NCBI RefSeq assembly: GCF_029457495.1
Contig: NZ_CP120361.1
Coordinates: 3,860,001 to 3,924,000, forward strand
Direction of reading: 5' to 3'
DNA length: 64,000 nt
Source of the DNA: Chelativorans sp. AA-79
GTDB lineage: Bacteria > Pseudomonadota > Alphaproteobacteria > Rhizobiales > Rhizobiaceae
This document shows positions 9,314-17,825 of this stretch, in pieces. The position numbers were made by a program, and so were the translations under genes. The notes beneath the pieces are model-generated. The model did not search any database and had not been told where the DNA came from. It worked only from the letters and a program-made list of their open reading frames with translations. Within the stretch, counting starts at the first letter, position 1. Every line of letters begins with the position of its first letter.

Positions 9314-11677
9314 TCAGGCCGCCTTCTTCGCGGCCGAGGTGTAGTAGCTCACATACTCGCCCAGATATTTTTCGGAGCTCCCGAAGCCGCCGTAGCGCGA
9401 CAGGGTCTTCATGTTCACCTTGTTGAGCACCACACCCAGGATGCGGTCGGCCACGACCGGCTCGGACCCGAGGACGGAGCGGACGAGCGCGCGCGGGGTG
9501 CGGCCCCATTCGATCACGGCAATCAGTCCATCGGCCAGAGGCGCGAAGGCCTTGGCGTCGATCACGGGGCCGAGCGGCGGCAGGTCGACGATGATGTAGT
9601 CGAAACTGTTCCTCGCCTCCTGCAGGAAGTTCCGCATGCCGGCGGAGGAAAGCAGCTCGCTGGTGTGCGAGAACTGGCCGCGCACCATCGCCGGCACCAC
9701 CGCGAGGCGCGTCTGCGGATCGATCTTCGCCACGGCCCGCCAGGAATGTCCGTTCATGACCGCTTCGAGCAGCCCATGCTCGCTGCTCATGCCCAGCGCG
9801 CGGCTCAGGCCCGGATTGCGCAGATCACCGTCGATGAGAAGGGTCTTGCGGCCGTTCGCGGCCAGGAGCTGCGCGAGATTGGCCGAGACCGTCGACTTGC
9901 CCTCGCCGGGGAGCGCGGAAACGATGCCGATGACCTTGCTCTGCCGCTCCTGCAGAACCACGTCGGCAGCATATTTCGCATTGCGCAGCGTCTCGGCGAA
10001 AGCCGAGCCCGGCGCATCGATGGTGATCCTCGTGGCGCGCCTCGACCGCTGCGCCTTGACGTCAGCGGCGGGAGCGGGGTGGAGCGCGGGCGGCTCCTTC
10101 CTGCCGGCGCGCCGGCCCTTGGCATCCTCGCCGCCGAAAAGCGGCAGATAGCCGAGGAAACGGGCGCCGAGCCTTTCACGCACGTCCTCGCTCGTACGAA
10201 AGAAGCGTTCGTTGAACTCGTTGAGCCCGGCGAAGGCGCCCCCCATCATCAGACCCAGCACGAGCCCCAGCCCCAGGACCAGGGTGGTGCGCGGGCTCGA
10301 CGGCGATTCCGGCGTACTGGCGGCGGAGATGATGCGCACCTTGGAGACCGGGAACGTGCTCTGCTGCGTCGCCTCCTCGTAGCGGGCGAGAAAGGACTGG
10401 TAGAGCGAGCTCAAGGCATTCGCCTGCTGCTCGAGTTCGCGCAGTTGCACCTGCGACTGCTTGGCCTCGGCGCTTTCGCCGCTGGCCGTCGACACGCTTT
10501 CCTGCAGCGCCTTTTCGCGGGAAAGGGCCACCTCGTACTGGTTGCGGTAGTTGACGGCGAGCTGCGTCAGCTCCCCATGGATCTGCCGTGCCACATCCGC
10601 CTGCTCCCGGCGCAGGGCGACGGCCTGGGGATGGTCTGCCCCGAACTGGTTCGCGATCTCCTGTTCGCGCCGGGTGATGGTGAGATAACGCGTCTTCAGC
10701 GTGGTCAGGAGTTCGCTCGGCTGTTGCTCCTCGTCCGAGATCGTCGCGTTGCGAACCGCTTCCTCCGGCCCCGCATCGGCGATCGCCTGATATTGCTGGT
10801 AGCGCGCGTAGGCGCGGGCGGTGTCGGCCTTGGCGATGGCGAGCTGGCTGTTGAGATCGGAGAGCCGGCGGTCCGCCATCAGCTCGCCGCTTGCGGCGGA
10901 AAGCCCATATTCGGTGCGGTACCGCTCCACGGCAAGGGCGGCGGCCTGCGAGCTTTCACGCAGCTCGGCCAGCCGGCCCTCGAGCCAGACGGCTGCCTGT
11001 TCGGTTGCCTCGAAGCCGGCATCGAGCTGATCGTCCACATAGGCCTTGGCGTAGGTATTGGTGATCCTGGCGGCAAGCTGGGGATCATGGGAGCTGAACC
11101 CGATGACGATTACGAGGCTGCGGCCGGCGCGCTGCGCGATCACCTGGCGCTGCAGCGCAAGGATCGCCGCTTGGCGGCGGGCTTCGGCGTCCTGCTGCTC
11201 GGTTGCGGCGGCCGGAGCGCCGGAGCGGCCAAGCAGGAGATGGACGACCGAGCGGGCGCGGCCGATCATCTCCGACAAGAGCGACTTGGGCGGATTCATG
11301 AAACTCTCGTTCTGATCCAGCCCCTCCCGCTCGACCACCTCGCCCGCCAGCCGGGCCGACCGGATGATCTCGATCTGGCTCAGCATCGCCGAGTCTGTCT
11401 CCATCTCGGAGGTGAAGGATGAGGCGGTGGTGCTATCCACCATCTTGCGCAAGCTCTCGTCGATCAGCACGTGGCTGACGGCCGTGTAGGTGGGCGGCGT
11501 CGTCGCGAGATAGAGGATGCCCAGGCCAAGGCCGATCAGCGCGCACAGGGCGAGCACGCGCACCTGCCGGTAGACCATCGCCAGCAGGCGTTCGACGTCG
11601 ATGAAGTCATCCGCCCTCCCCGGTTCGGCCGCGCCCGATGGAATGGTGCCCTTCAAAAGAAAGCCGGGATGGTTCAT
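9314..11677 (-). CDS. exoP: ExoP-like polysaccharide co-polymerase / tyrosine autokinase
   Basis: An inner-membrane chain-length regulator with a cytoplasmic BY-kinase, 787 residues. An N-terminal Wzz domain follows DDFIDVERLLAMV, with one membrane segment (VLALCALIGLGLGILYLA). A long periplasmic coiled-coil region leads to a second segment (TTLVLGLGLVLGLMMGGAF). The C-terminal P-loop kinase has Walker A VSALPGEGKSTVSANLA and Walker A' LLIDGDLR. A short tyrosine-containing tail (YVSYY) is the likely autophosphorylation site. ATG 11677 is chosen because the family starts near this point; an in-frame ATG at 11728 is possible. It is the last gene of the exoL-exoA-exoM-galU arm. Confidence 0.92.
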   Translation of the reverse strand: MNHPGFLLKGTIPSGAAEPGRADDFIDVERLLAMVYRQVRVLALCALIGLGLGILYLATTPPTYTAVSHVLIDESLRKMVDSTTASSFTSEMETDSAMLSQIEIIRSARLAGEVVEREGLDQNESFMNPPKSLLSEMIGRARSVVHLLLGRSGAPAAATEQQDAEARRQAAILALQRQVIAQRAGRSLVIVIGFSSHDPQLAARITNTYAKAYVDDQLDAGFEATEQAAVWLEGRLAELRESSQAAALAVERYRTEYGLSAASGELMADRRLSDLNSQLAIAKADTARAYARYQQYQAIADAGPEEAVRNATISDEEQQPSELLTTLKTRYLTITRREQEIANQFGADHPQAVALRREQADVARQIHGELTQLAVNYRNQYEVALSREKALQESVSTASGESAEAKQSQVQLRELEQQANALSSLYQSFLARYEEATQQSTFPVSKVRIISAASTPESPSSPRTTLVLGLGLVLGLMMGGAFAGLNEFNERFFRTSEDVRERLGARFLGYLPLFGGEDAKGRRAGRKEPPALHPAPAADVKAQRSRRATRITIDAPGSAFAETLRNAKYAADVVLQERQSKVIGIVSALPGEGKSTVSANLAQLLAANGRKTLLIDGDLRNPGLSRALGMSSEHGLLEAVMNGHSWRAVAKIDPQTRLAVVPAMVRGQFSHTSELLSSAGMRNFLQEARNSFDYIIVDLPPLGPVIDAKAFAPLADGLIAVIEWGRTPRALVRSVLGSEPVVADRILGVVLNKVNMKTLSRYGGFGSSEKYLGEYVSYYTSAAKKAA

Positions 11678-11750
11678 ATGCGCCCTCGCTTCGCTTCGGC
11701 AGATGCTCGGCTGCAGCTCCTGTTGCATTCCGGCCCGCCTGCCGGTTGTC

Positions 11751-11790
11751 CCGGAGCCGCCAGCCCATCCGGATGGGCGGGCGGCTCCGG
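11751..11790. other. Long intercistronic hairpin between galU and exoP
   Basis: The outer arms CCGGAGCCGCC and GGCGGCTCCGG (11 bp, perfect) enclose the perfect palindrome GCCCATCCGGATGGGC, with one A/G mismatch between them. All 40 bases fold into one stem. It lies 34 bases after the galU stop codon in the transcribed direction, with no T-run. A processing, stabilising or attenuating role between galU and exoP is inferred. Confidence 0.65.
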
Positions 11791-11823
11791 GTTCGTCTCT
11801 TCGCCGCTCAAAGGCGGCTCAAT

Positions 11824-12717
11824 CTAAGCCGCCTGCTCGGCCCGCCGCAGGCCGACCATCTCGCGGATCGGCTCGAAAACCGAATCCCGGATGTCCTCGC
11901 GCGCCAGGGCAAAAGCCACATTGGCCTCGATGAAGCCGGATTTCGAGCCGCAGTCGAACATCCTGCCCGTGAACGGCCGGGCATAGAAGGGCTGCTGCTT
12001 CAGGAGATGCTCCATCGCGTCCGTGATCTGGATCTCGTTGCCCGCGCCGCGCTCGTGGCGGCCGAGCAGCTCGAAGATCTCCGGCTGCAGGATATAGCGG
12101 CCGTTGATGTAGTAGTTCGACGGCGCCTCGGCGGGTGCCGGCTTCTCGACCATGCCGGTGATCTCGAAACCGGGCACCACATCGGCACCCCGGCCGACGA
12201 TGCCGTATTTGGCCGTGTCGCTCGGGTGGCACTGCTCCACCGCGAGCACGTTGCCGCCGGTGACGCCGTAGAGCTCCATCGTCTCGGCCAGGCATCCCGT
12301 CTTGCCGAAGGAGACCATGTCCGGCAGGAGCACCGCGAAGGGCTCGTCGCCCACGATATCGCGCGCGCACCACACCGCGTGGCCGAGCCCGAGCGGCGCC
12401 TGCTGACGGGTAAAGCTTACGGAACCAGCGACCGGCATCAGGTCCTCGAGCAATTCGATCTGCTTCGTCTTGCCGGCCCTTTCCAGCGTGCCGACAAGCT
12501 CCGGCTGCAGATCGAAATAATCCTCAATGACGGCCTTGTTGCGGCCGGTGACGAAAACAATGTGCTCGATACCGGCCTCGAGCGCCTCGTCCACCGCATA
12601 TTGCACGACGGGCTTGTCGACGATCGTCAGCATCTCCTTGGGCAGCGCCTTGGTGGCCGGCAGGAACCGGGTTCCGAGTCCGGCCACAGGGATGACGGCT
12701 TTCCTGACTTTCTTCAT
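11824..12717 (-). CDS. galU: UTP-glucose-1-phosphate uridylyltransferase (GalU/ExoN)
   Basis: Makes UDP-glucose, the donor for the glucosyl residues of the polymer. The 297-residue nucleotidyltransferase shows [24 protein letters not shown] at its start, followed by [26 protein letters not shown] and GRYIL, and a C-terminal [26 protein letters not shown] is the conserved GalU N-terminus and AAAGGA precedes it, so the longer open frame is not used. Its place between exoM and exoP matches exoN of the Sinorhizobium cluster; galU and exoN are homologues, so the symbol is a choice. Confidence 0.95.
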   Translation of the reverse strand: MKKVRKAVIPVAGLGTRFLPATKALPKEMLTIVDKPVVQYAVDEALEAGIEHIVFVTGRNKAVIEDYFDLQPELVGTLERAGKTKQIELLEDLMPVAGSVSFTRQQAPLGLGHAVWCARDIVGDEPFAVLLPDMVSFGKTGCLAETMELYGVTGGNVLAVEQCHPSDTAKYGIVGRGADVVPGFEITGMVEKPAPAEAPSNYYINGRYILQPEIFELLGRHERGAGNEIQITDAMEHLLKQQPFYARPFTGRMFDCGSKSGFIEANVAFALAREDIRDSVFEPIREMVGLRRAEQAA

Positions 12718-12843
12718 CGCAGAATCCTTTGAGCCATTAGAACTGTGCCGCCGCCTGTCCCGAGGCGGCCGCGGTGGATCCCCCGTCCCAAATGGTCGCG
12801 GCGTTCCCGCCGCTGTTCGATTTCGGGTAAGCAAGGCGGCAGG

Positions 12844-13794
12844 TCAGGTCGCATGGCCCCGCCCTTCTTCCGCCGGTGCGCCATACTGGCGGATCTCGCT
12901 CGCACCCATGAGGCCGCTCAGCACGCCGCCATGCATCACTCCGCGCAGGATGTTGCGATTCCTGCTCGTCGGCCACGGTGCGGTGAGGCCCGCCATCGCA
13001 AAGCAGTAGGCGATCTTGGCGCAGACAAGGACCAGTTCAACGAGGTAGGCCACGCCCGTCTTTCGGCCGGCAATCAGCCGGCCATGCGTCTGACCGACGC
13101 GGTAGCGCCTGCGCAGGAGCCAGGCGAAAGTGGCGCGGTCCGAAGGCACCACCTCCTCCGTCCAGGCATCCGGCGCATAGACCAGCCTCCCGCCCGCTTG
13201 ATGAACCTCATCGAAGAACGCGGTGTCCTCGCCGCCGCTCTGGCCGCGGTCGAGGCTGAAGCGGCGGCCGCGAATGGCTTTCGCGTCCATGCGCATCAAC
13301 ACGTTGCAGGTGTAGCCTGTGCGGATTTCGCCGCCCACCCAGACCGGAAAGGTGGAGTGGAAGTCGCCGCGGCGCATCCATTCGGGCGCATTCTCGCCGT
13401 AGCCGGCCCGTACCGGGCCGAGGACGACGTCGGCGCGGCTGCCTTCGGCGGCCTTGACGAGCCGCACCAGCCAGTCCGGCGTCGCCGTCTCGTCATCATC
13501 GATGAAGGCGATGAAGCGCGCGCGGCTCGCATCCAGGCACGCGTTGCGGGCGATGGAGATGTTGCGGGCGGGGCAATGGACGTAGCGCAAAGGCAGATCG
13601 AGCTCCTGCACAAGTCTCGTGACGAGTTCGCGGGCGCTCGGCTCCTCGTCATTGTCGGCGACGATGATGCCCACTCTGTAGCCGTCCGGCTGCTTCAGAG
13701 CGGCCAGCGAACGCAGGGTTTCCGCCAGGGCGGGGCGGCGGAACGTGCAGACGCAGATGTCGATGCCATCCTTGGCGACGGTCTCCCCGCTCAT
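12844..13794 (-). CDS. exoM: ExoM-like glycosyltransferase family 2
   Basis: A 316-residue GT-A transferase expected to add a beta-linked glucose to the lipid-linked repeat. The N-terminal DICVCTFRRPALAETLRSL begins the nucleotide-sugar fold. IVADNDEEPSAREL, HCPARNISIARNACLD and AFIDDDE (DxD metal site) follow. RRGDFHSTFPVWVGGEIRTG, GGEDTAFF and RRRYRVGQTHGRL are close to what I recall of Sinorhizobium ExoM. GGAGG lies just before ATG 13794, which overlaps the exoA stop by four bases. A hydrophobic segment near residue 265 suggests membrane association. Confidence 0.9.
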   Translation of the reverse strand: MSGETVAKDGIDICVCTFRRPALAETLRSLAALKQPDGYRVGIIVADNDEEPSARELVTRLVQELDLPLRYVHCPARNISIARNACLDASRARFIAFIDDDETATPDWLVRLVKAAEGSRADVVLGPVRAGYGENAPEWMRRGDFHSTFPVWVGGEIRTGYTCNVLMRMDAKAIRGRRFSLDRGQSGGEDTAFFDEVHQAGGRLVYAPDAWTEEVVPSDRATFAWLLRRRYRVGQTHGRLIAGRKTGVAYLVELVLVCAKIAYCFAMAGLTAPWPTSRNRNILRGVMHGGVLSGLMGASEIRQYGAPAEEGRGHAT

Positions 13795-14783
13795 GCGGCC
13801 CTCCTTCGAAAACCGGCCGCAAGAAGCTGCTGCCAGAACCCGGAAGACCAGGCGAAATGCATGATCATGACCGAGGGTCCGGCAAGAAGGAGCTTCGGAT
13901 CGCGCTCGCTGATGGCGAGGAGCGCGCCGTAGACGAGGCAGGTCGCAGCCCAGCAGAGAAATGGAACGGCCAGGATCCAATGCAGGAAGGACGAGGTGGC
14001 CAAGGCCGCCAGGGGCAGGATCAGCAGAGGCGCCGTCTGCCTGAGCTTGGGGACGACGCGGTGTTTGAGGATATTGCGCGCCCTGCCCCGGCCGTAGCCC
14101 AGATATTGCAGGTACAGGCCTCTGAAAGTGGAGCGCGGGAAATAGGTCATCCGCGTCCTGGCCGTGAGCCAGATGCGGTAGCCCGCCTGCCGCAGGCGGT
14201 GATCGAGCTCGGCGTCCTCGTTGTGGCTGAAGCTCTCGTCGTAGCCGCCCACCGCGCGGAAGGCGGCTATGCGCATCAGCGCGTGGTGGCCATGATCGAT
14301 CCACTCGCCGCTGGTGTGATGGCGATGCCTGGAGCCGCCGGTGCCCAGCTTCGAATTCTGCGCCGCGGCGGCGGCGCGCTGGATGAGGCCCGACCCGACC
14401 GTTTCCATGGAGACCACGACCGAATCCGCCTGCGTCGCCACGGCTTCTTCCAGAAGCCGGTCGCAATAATCGTCGGGATATTTGCCATGGGCGTCGATGC
14501 GGATGAAATAATCGACACCGTCGCCGAGGAGCTTCACGGCAAGGTTCACCGCCGCGCTCTGCAGCCGCTTCTTGTTCTCCAGAAGGAGAACAGCCGGGTT
14601 CTCCCGCGCGTAGCCCGCCACGATCTCCGGCGTGCCGTCGGTGCTTCCGCCGTCCACGACCACGATCCGGGCATGGAGGCGGCGAGCGGAGGGCTGCAGG
14701 AGTTCCAGCAGGGGACCGATATGGGCGGCTTCGTTCAGGCAGGGAATGATGATCAGGCAGGAGGGAGGCCAGTGATCCGTCAT
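13791..14783 (-). CDS. exoA: ExoA-like glycosyltransferase family 2
   Basis: A 330-residue GT2 enzyme resembling ExoA, which in Sinorhizobium adds the first glucose to lipid-linked galactose. The motifs are LIIIPCLNEAAHIGPLL, VVDGGSTDGTPEI and IRIDAHGKYPDDY (DxD-type site). GTGGSRHRHHTSGEWIDHG, SHNEDAELDHRL and YFPRSTFRGLYLQYLGYG then lead to two to three C-terminal membrane segments from about residue 245 (PLLILPLAALATSSFL, CWAATCLVYGALL). ATG 14783 has CGGAG upstream; the longer open frame is not conserved. It is coupled to exoM by an ATGA overlap. Confidence 0.9.
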   Translation of the reverse strand: MTDHWPPSCLIIIPCLNEAAHIGPLLELLQPSARRLHARIVVVDGGSTDGTPEIVAGYARENPAVLLLENKKRLQSAAVNLAVKLLGDGVDYFIRIDAHGKYPDDYCDRLLEEAVATQADSVVVSMETVGSGLIQRAAAAAQNSKLGTGGSRHRHHTSGEWIDHGHHALMRIAAFRAVGGYDESFSHNEDAELDHRLRQAGYRIWLTARTRMTYFPRSTFRGLYLQYLGYGRGRARNILKHRVVPKLRQTAPLLILPLAALATSSFLHWILAVPFLCWAATCLVYGALLAISERDPKLLLAGPSVMIMHFAWSSGFWQQLLAAGFRRRAA

Positions 14784-14809
14784 CCGTTCATCTCCGTTGG
14801 GTCGGGAAC

Positions 14810-15979
14810 TCAAGCAAGCGCCTCGGCGGCAATGTGGGGTGGGGCGGCCGCCAGATGGCCGAGCCTTGCAACAAGGTCCAGGCAGTCCTGCCGGCTGCAG
14901 GTCCATGTGCCCCGGTCGATCGCGAGCACCTGTCGGCGCAAGTCGCGGTACCGCTTTGCATCCATACCGCCGATCGCCTGCCGCAAAGCCTGCGGCGTGG
15001 GCTCCGGGAGAACGATGCCGATGTTCCGCTCCTCAAGAAAGCGCGCGGTCTCCGTACCGCGCATGGCGACGGGAACGGCTCCGAAACGGCAACCTTCATA
15101 GAGGCGGTTGGGCAGGAGCCATTGCGAATTCTGCCCCTCCTCGAAAAAATCGATGACCCAGGAGAAATGAATCGGGCCGTAGATCGCGGCGAGATCCTCC
15201 GGGTTGCGATACGGCCCCTCGAAGGACAGAAATGGCTCGGCTGCCGCCGTGCCGTGGAAATCCTCGAACTCCCGAAGGGCCGGCCTCCCCCTCAGCGTCA
15301 CCTCGAAACGGCCTTCCTCCCCGCGCGTGAATGCCGACAGGATCCGGAGCGAGCGGCTGCACCGCAGGGCGCCGAACCATCCGATGCGCCAGGGTGGGCC
15401 CGCGCGTTCCGCCCCGATCTCTCCATCGGCCCCCGGCTGCAGTTCGAAATGCTTGTTCTCAACGAGCGCCACCGGGGCTGCGACCTGGCCGCGCGCCGCG
15501 AAATAGTTGCGCACGAAGGCCGGCGAGCTCGTGATGAGGAGGCTCACGTCCCGCGCGAAATACCGCTCCAGCCCGCGCAGCACGCCGCCCACGGCATCGC
15601 CGCGCAGAAGCAGGCGGTGAATGTCGAGGCTTTCATAGGCGACAGGCATGTCGCCCGCCTGGAAAAGAGCCTTCGCCCGCCGGGCAAGCGCCAGCATCTC
15701 CAGATTGCGCGCCACGATCACATCAGGCTTCGGCGTATCCTTGAGCGCCCTGCCCAAGGACGCTGCGGCGCCCAGCACCGCGAGCGCGCGCTGCGCAAAC
15801 CGGCCGTCATGGCTTGCGCCGAGGTCGATCGGACGGATGCCCTCTATCTCCTCGGGAGCCTCCGCCGTCCTGCGGAAGCCCGCAAGCGTGACGCTGGCCC
15901 CGCCCGCCTTCAACATCAAGACACGGCGGCGAACCGCCGGGTCGGCCAGGTTGAAGACGAGGTAAAGCACATGCAGCAT
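14810..15979 (-). CDS. exoL: ExoL-like glycosyltransferase
   Basis: A 389-residue GT-B-like glycosyltransferase resembling ExoL, which adds an early glucose in succinoglycan assembly. The start is VLYLVFNLADPAVRRRVLML. An internal RIGWFGALRCSRSLRIL resembles the linker and second-domain start of GT4-type enzymes, and NSQWLLPNRLYEGCRFGAVPVAM resembles the donor-binding loop. It is the first gene of the leftward arm exoL-exoA-exoM-galU-exoP, with 26 bases to exoA. The exact sugar and linkage are inferred from the family and gene order. Confidence 0.87.
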   Translation of the reverse strand: MLHVLYLVFNLADPAVRRRVLMLKAGGASVTLAGFRRTAEAPEEIEGIRPIDLGASHDGRFAQRALAVLGAAASLGRALKDTPKPDVIVARNLEMLALARRAKALFQAGDMPVAYESLDIHRLLLRGDAVGGVLRGLERYFARDVSLLITSSPAFVRNYFAARGQVAAPVALVENKHFELQPGADGEIGAERAGPPWRIGWFGALRCSRSLRILSAFTRGEEGRFEVTLRGRPALREFEDFHGTAAAEPFLSFEGPYRNPEDLAAIYGPIHFSWVIDFFEEGQNSQWLLPNRLYEGCRFGAVPVAMRGTETARFLEERNIGIVLPEPTPQALRQAIGGMDAKRYRDLRRQVLAIDRGTWTCSRQDCLDLVARLGHLAAAPPHIAAEALA

Positions 15980-16028
15980 TGGACATACCTATGGCTAGTC
16001 CGCCCCTCGGTCAGGCTACAGCAGCCTG

Positions 16029-16066
16029 TGTTGCATCGCAATATTTCCATGCTGCACTGCGTAGAT
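16029..16066 (-). promoter_or_regulatory. Tandem TGYTGCA motif upstream of exoL
   Basis: TGTTGCATCGCAATATTT (16029-16046) is followed exactly 21 bases later by a second copy, TGCTGCACTGCGTAGAT (16050-16066). The pair lies 50-87 bases upstream of the exoL start codon. Near-identical sequences precede exoK, the rightward glycosyltransferase operon and exoY. The spacing of two helical turns fits two proteins on one DNA face; the regulator is not known. Confidence 0.6.
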
Positions 16067-16196
16067 TTTTTCGCGATTTCTTTCGCGACGCACAAAAAAG
16101 CGGTCATTTGGCGAAATGACAGGCAGAACTTCTGCGGGCGAAAGCAGTCAAACGGTGACCCGGACTTGGCAGTTATTTGACACCGGCGCAGGCGCC

Positions 16197-16580
16197 TCAG
16201 ACGGCCCCTTTTGCCTTCCGCTTGGCGGGCGGGGCCTGCCGGTCCTCCTCGACCAGGTCTTGCGCCTGTCGGCGAAGATCCTCCATCAGGGCCATCTGAC
16301 GCGAGAGCGCGGCCAGGCGCCGCTCGCAGTTGATGAGGTCGTCTGTCATGGCATCCAGGCGCGCGCTGGAGCCGGATGCGGCTTCGTCATTGTCCATCGC
16401 ATCCACCAGGAACCCGGCATTCGCTGACGATTCCCTGTACCGCCTCTCAAGACCGGTCCGCTCGGCGAGCATCTGCAAGGCGATCTCCTGCATCACCCCG
16501 TCCAGCCGCATATGCCGCTCGCGATCCGTGTCGCGATCCCGATCGGGACTGCGGGTCCTGAAACCGAAAAGTGAAGCCAA
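16197..16580 (-). CDS. Hypothetical coiled-coil protein
   Basis: A 127-residue protein not recognised as any family. Its N-terminus is basic (FRTRSPDRDRDTDRERHMRL). The remainder is a run of helices rich in A, E, L and R, with heptad-like spacing from about residue 28 to 110, and it ends in a KRKAKGAV basic tail. No membrane segment or signal peptide is seen. The start is TTG at 16580 with GGAGACAGGA just upstream. It is transcribed toward exoL but 217 bases away, and the regulatory motif pair lies between them, so it is probably a separate unit inside the exo locus. Confidence 0.6.
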   Translation of the reverse strand: MASLFGFRTRSPDRDRDTDRERHMRLDGVMQEIALQMLAERTGLERRYRESSANAGFLVDAMDNDEAASGSSARLDAMTDDLINCERRLAALSRQMALMEDLRRQAQDLVEEDRQAPPAKRKAKGAV

Positions 16581-16871
16581 TTCCTGTCTCCGTTCACCTT
16601 GAGGACGACGCGCCGGCGGCCCCGGTCAGGAGACGACGGCCTGTTCGCGCCGGAACCGCCATCCCATGCGGGAATATAGCGCCCCGACATCCTCCCGCAC
16701 AACGGCCCGGCACCCGCCAGGCCACCGATCACTGCACGCCGCACAACGCAGACGCGCCGGTCCGGTCAAGCCCGCAGCCGGGCCAAGTGTGCACCGCACA
16801 ATCCCAGCCTCACCTTCAAAAAGGGTAGGCCGGAATGCGTTAGTATATATTGGGGCCTACATTTGGTGGCG

Positions 16872-16921
16872 TTTTGCAATACTGTCGCTTCGAAACTTAT
16901 GTTTCGTTACGAAATGCAAAA
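16872..16921. promoter_or_regulatory. AT-rich nested dyad in the exoX-side intergenic region
   Basis: TTTTGCA (16872-16878) pairs with TGCAAAA (16915-16921). Between them CGAAAC-TTAT-GTTTCG (16891-16906) forms a second dyad and TTTCG-TTA-CGAAA overlaps it. The rest of the 436-base gap 16581-17016 shows no gene. This island is much richer in A and T than the coding DNA around it and is a likely regulator or promoter site, but the target gene is unclear. Confidence 0.4.
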
Positions 16922-17016
16922 GTGAGATAAATCAGTTTACAAACGGTCACTACAGCCGGGTGGAACAACAGCAAAAGGTGGGAAACATCCGAGGCGCAGC
17001 CCGGAATTCGCAGCAA

Positions 17017-17286
17017 TCAACGGGACAGTGGGCGCTCGACGGAGATTTCCTTGGCCGGCGGTCCGTCACCTGATGAAGCGGATCCCGCCGCGCCGGACGT
17101 CCGCGGCCTGCGCGATGGCCTCGCTACCATAGCGAGCACATAAAGGAAGTAGCCGATCTGCAGGACGACCGCACAAAGGACGGCGCGCAAGATCACCGTG
17201 CCCAGCGGAGCTGCATCCATCACCGACCAAAGCGCCACCACGAGGATGACGAAAAGCATGCCAATCATAAACTTCGGCAGTGACAT
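17017..17286 (-). CDS. exoX: ExoX/SyrA-like exopolysaccharide repressor
   Basis: An 89-residue small inner-membrane protein. Its shape matches the ExoX/SyrA (Psi-like) exopolysaccharide repressor family: MSLPKFMIGMLFVILVVALW as the first membrane segment, LGTVILRAVLCAVVLQIGYFLYVLAMV as the second, then a polar tail. In Sinorhizobium, ExoX lowers succinoglycan output by acting against ExoY. Here the gene lies divergently beside exoY, separated by 539 bases, as in Sinorhizobium. ATG 17286 is chosen because the family begins with this hydrophobic segment; a longer open frame starts at 17364. Confidence 0.75.
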   Translation of the reverse strand: MSLPKFMIGMLFVILVVALWSVMDAAPLGTVILRAVLCAVVLQIGYFLYVLAMVARPSRRPRTSGAAGSASSGDGPPAKEISVERPLSR

Positions 17287-17472
17287 ATCCAAGCCTTGAA
17301 GGTTTCGCGCAAGAGCAGCATTCGTCCGAAAACGAGACACCTTGGCGTCAGCCTTCCCCACCAATATCCTCGGCCTGCCCGATGGCCGTTATCCTTTGAA
17401 ATATATAGGTGCGGGACAGACGCGGCAAGTCATAGGCAAGCCAATCGGCTTTCAAACGGACCGAAAAAACCA

Positions 17473-17490
17473 TGCTGCAATGCAAGATAT
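17473..17490 (+). promoter_or_regulatory. TGCTGCA-type motif in the exoX-exoY intergenic region
   Basis: TGCTGCAATGCAAGATAT matches the motif found upstream of exoL and exoK (consensus TGYTGCAnnGCAATAT). It lies 187 bases upstream of the exoX start and about 340 bases upstream of exoY. Either promoter could be the target. Confidence 0.5.
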
Positions 17491-17680
17491 CCGACGGAGC
17501 TTTGGAGCAGGGCCAATGGTGATCCTTGAACTGCAACCGAAGAACAAACCAAATTCGGTACAGTTATCCATCTATTCAATCGACCTCGCCGTTCATAACA
17601 GAATATTACACAGATGTGACAATGACCAGGACAGACATTTGCAGGTCAGCTTCGCTAATCGAACCGCAACCTCAGATTAG

Positions 17681-17730
17681 CACGTTTCACAAATCTATCA
17701 CAAAGATCACTTTTTGTGCAGTTTGTGATT
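17681..17730 (+). promoter_or_regulatory. Array of CAC/GTG half-sites upstream of exoY
   Basis: Two direct copies of TCACAAA (17687-17693 and 17698-17704) are exactly 11 bases apart. They are followed by TCACTTT and by the inverted half-site TTTGTGAT (17722-17729), perfectly complementary to ATCACAAA (17697-17704). Direct repeats at one helical turn are typical of OmpR-family response regulators; ChvI, known to control exo genes in Sinorhizobium, is one. That assignment is an inference. Confidence 0.5.
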
Positions 17731-17771
17731 ATTAATTGAGCGAAAAAATATTCGCATTCCCCAAATAAGTC

Positions 17772-17787
17772 ATATTGCAGCGCACCA
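17772..17787 (-). promoter_or_regulatory. Reverse-oriented TGYTGCA-like motif before exoY
   Basis: Read on the minus strand this is TGGTGCGCTGCAATAT, a weaker match to the motif seen at exoL and exoK. It keeps the GCAATAT end exactly. It lies 38 bases before the exoY start codon, where a repressor could block transcription. Confidence 0.35.
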
Positions 17788-17825
17788 TAAATTTGCTAAC
17801 GTAGCGTCATCTGATCTGTTGCCGG

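Noticed and set aside
17365..17825. Short open frames in the exoX-exoY gap (60-110 codons)
   Set aside because: No ribosome sites or conserved features; the region is AT-rich and contains regulator-like repeats.
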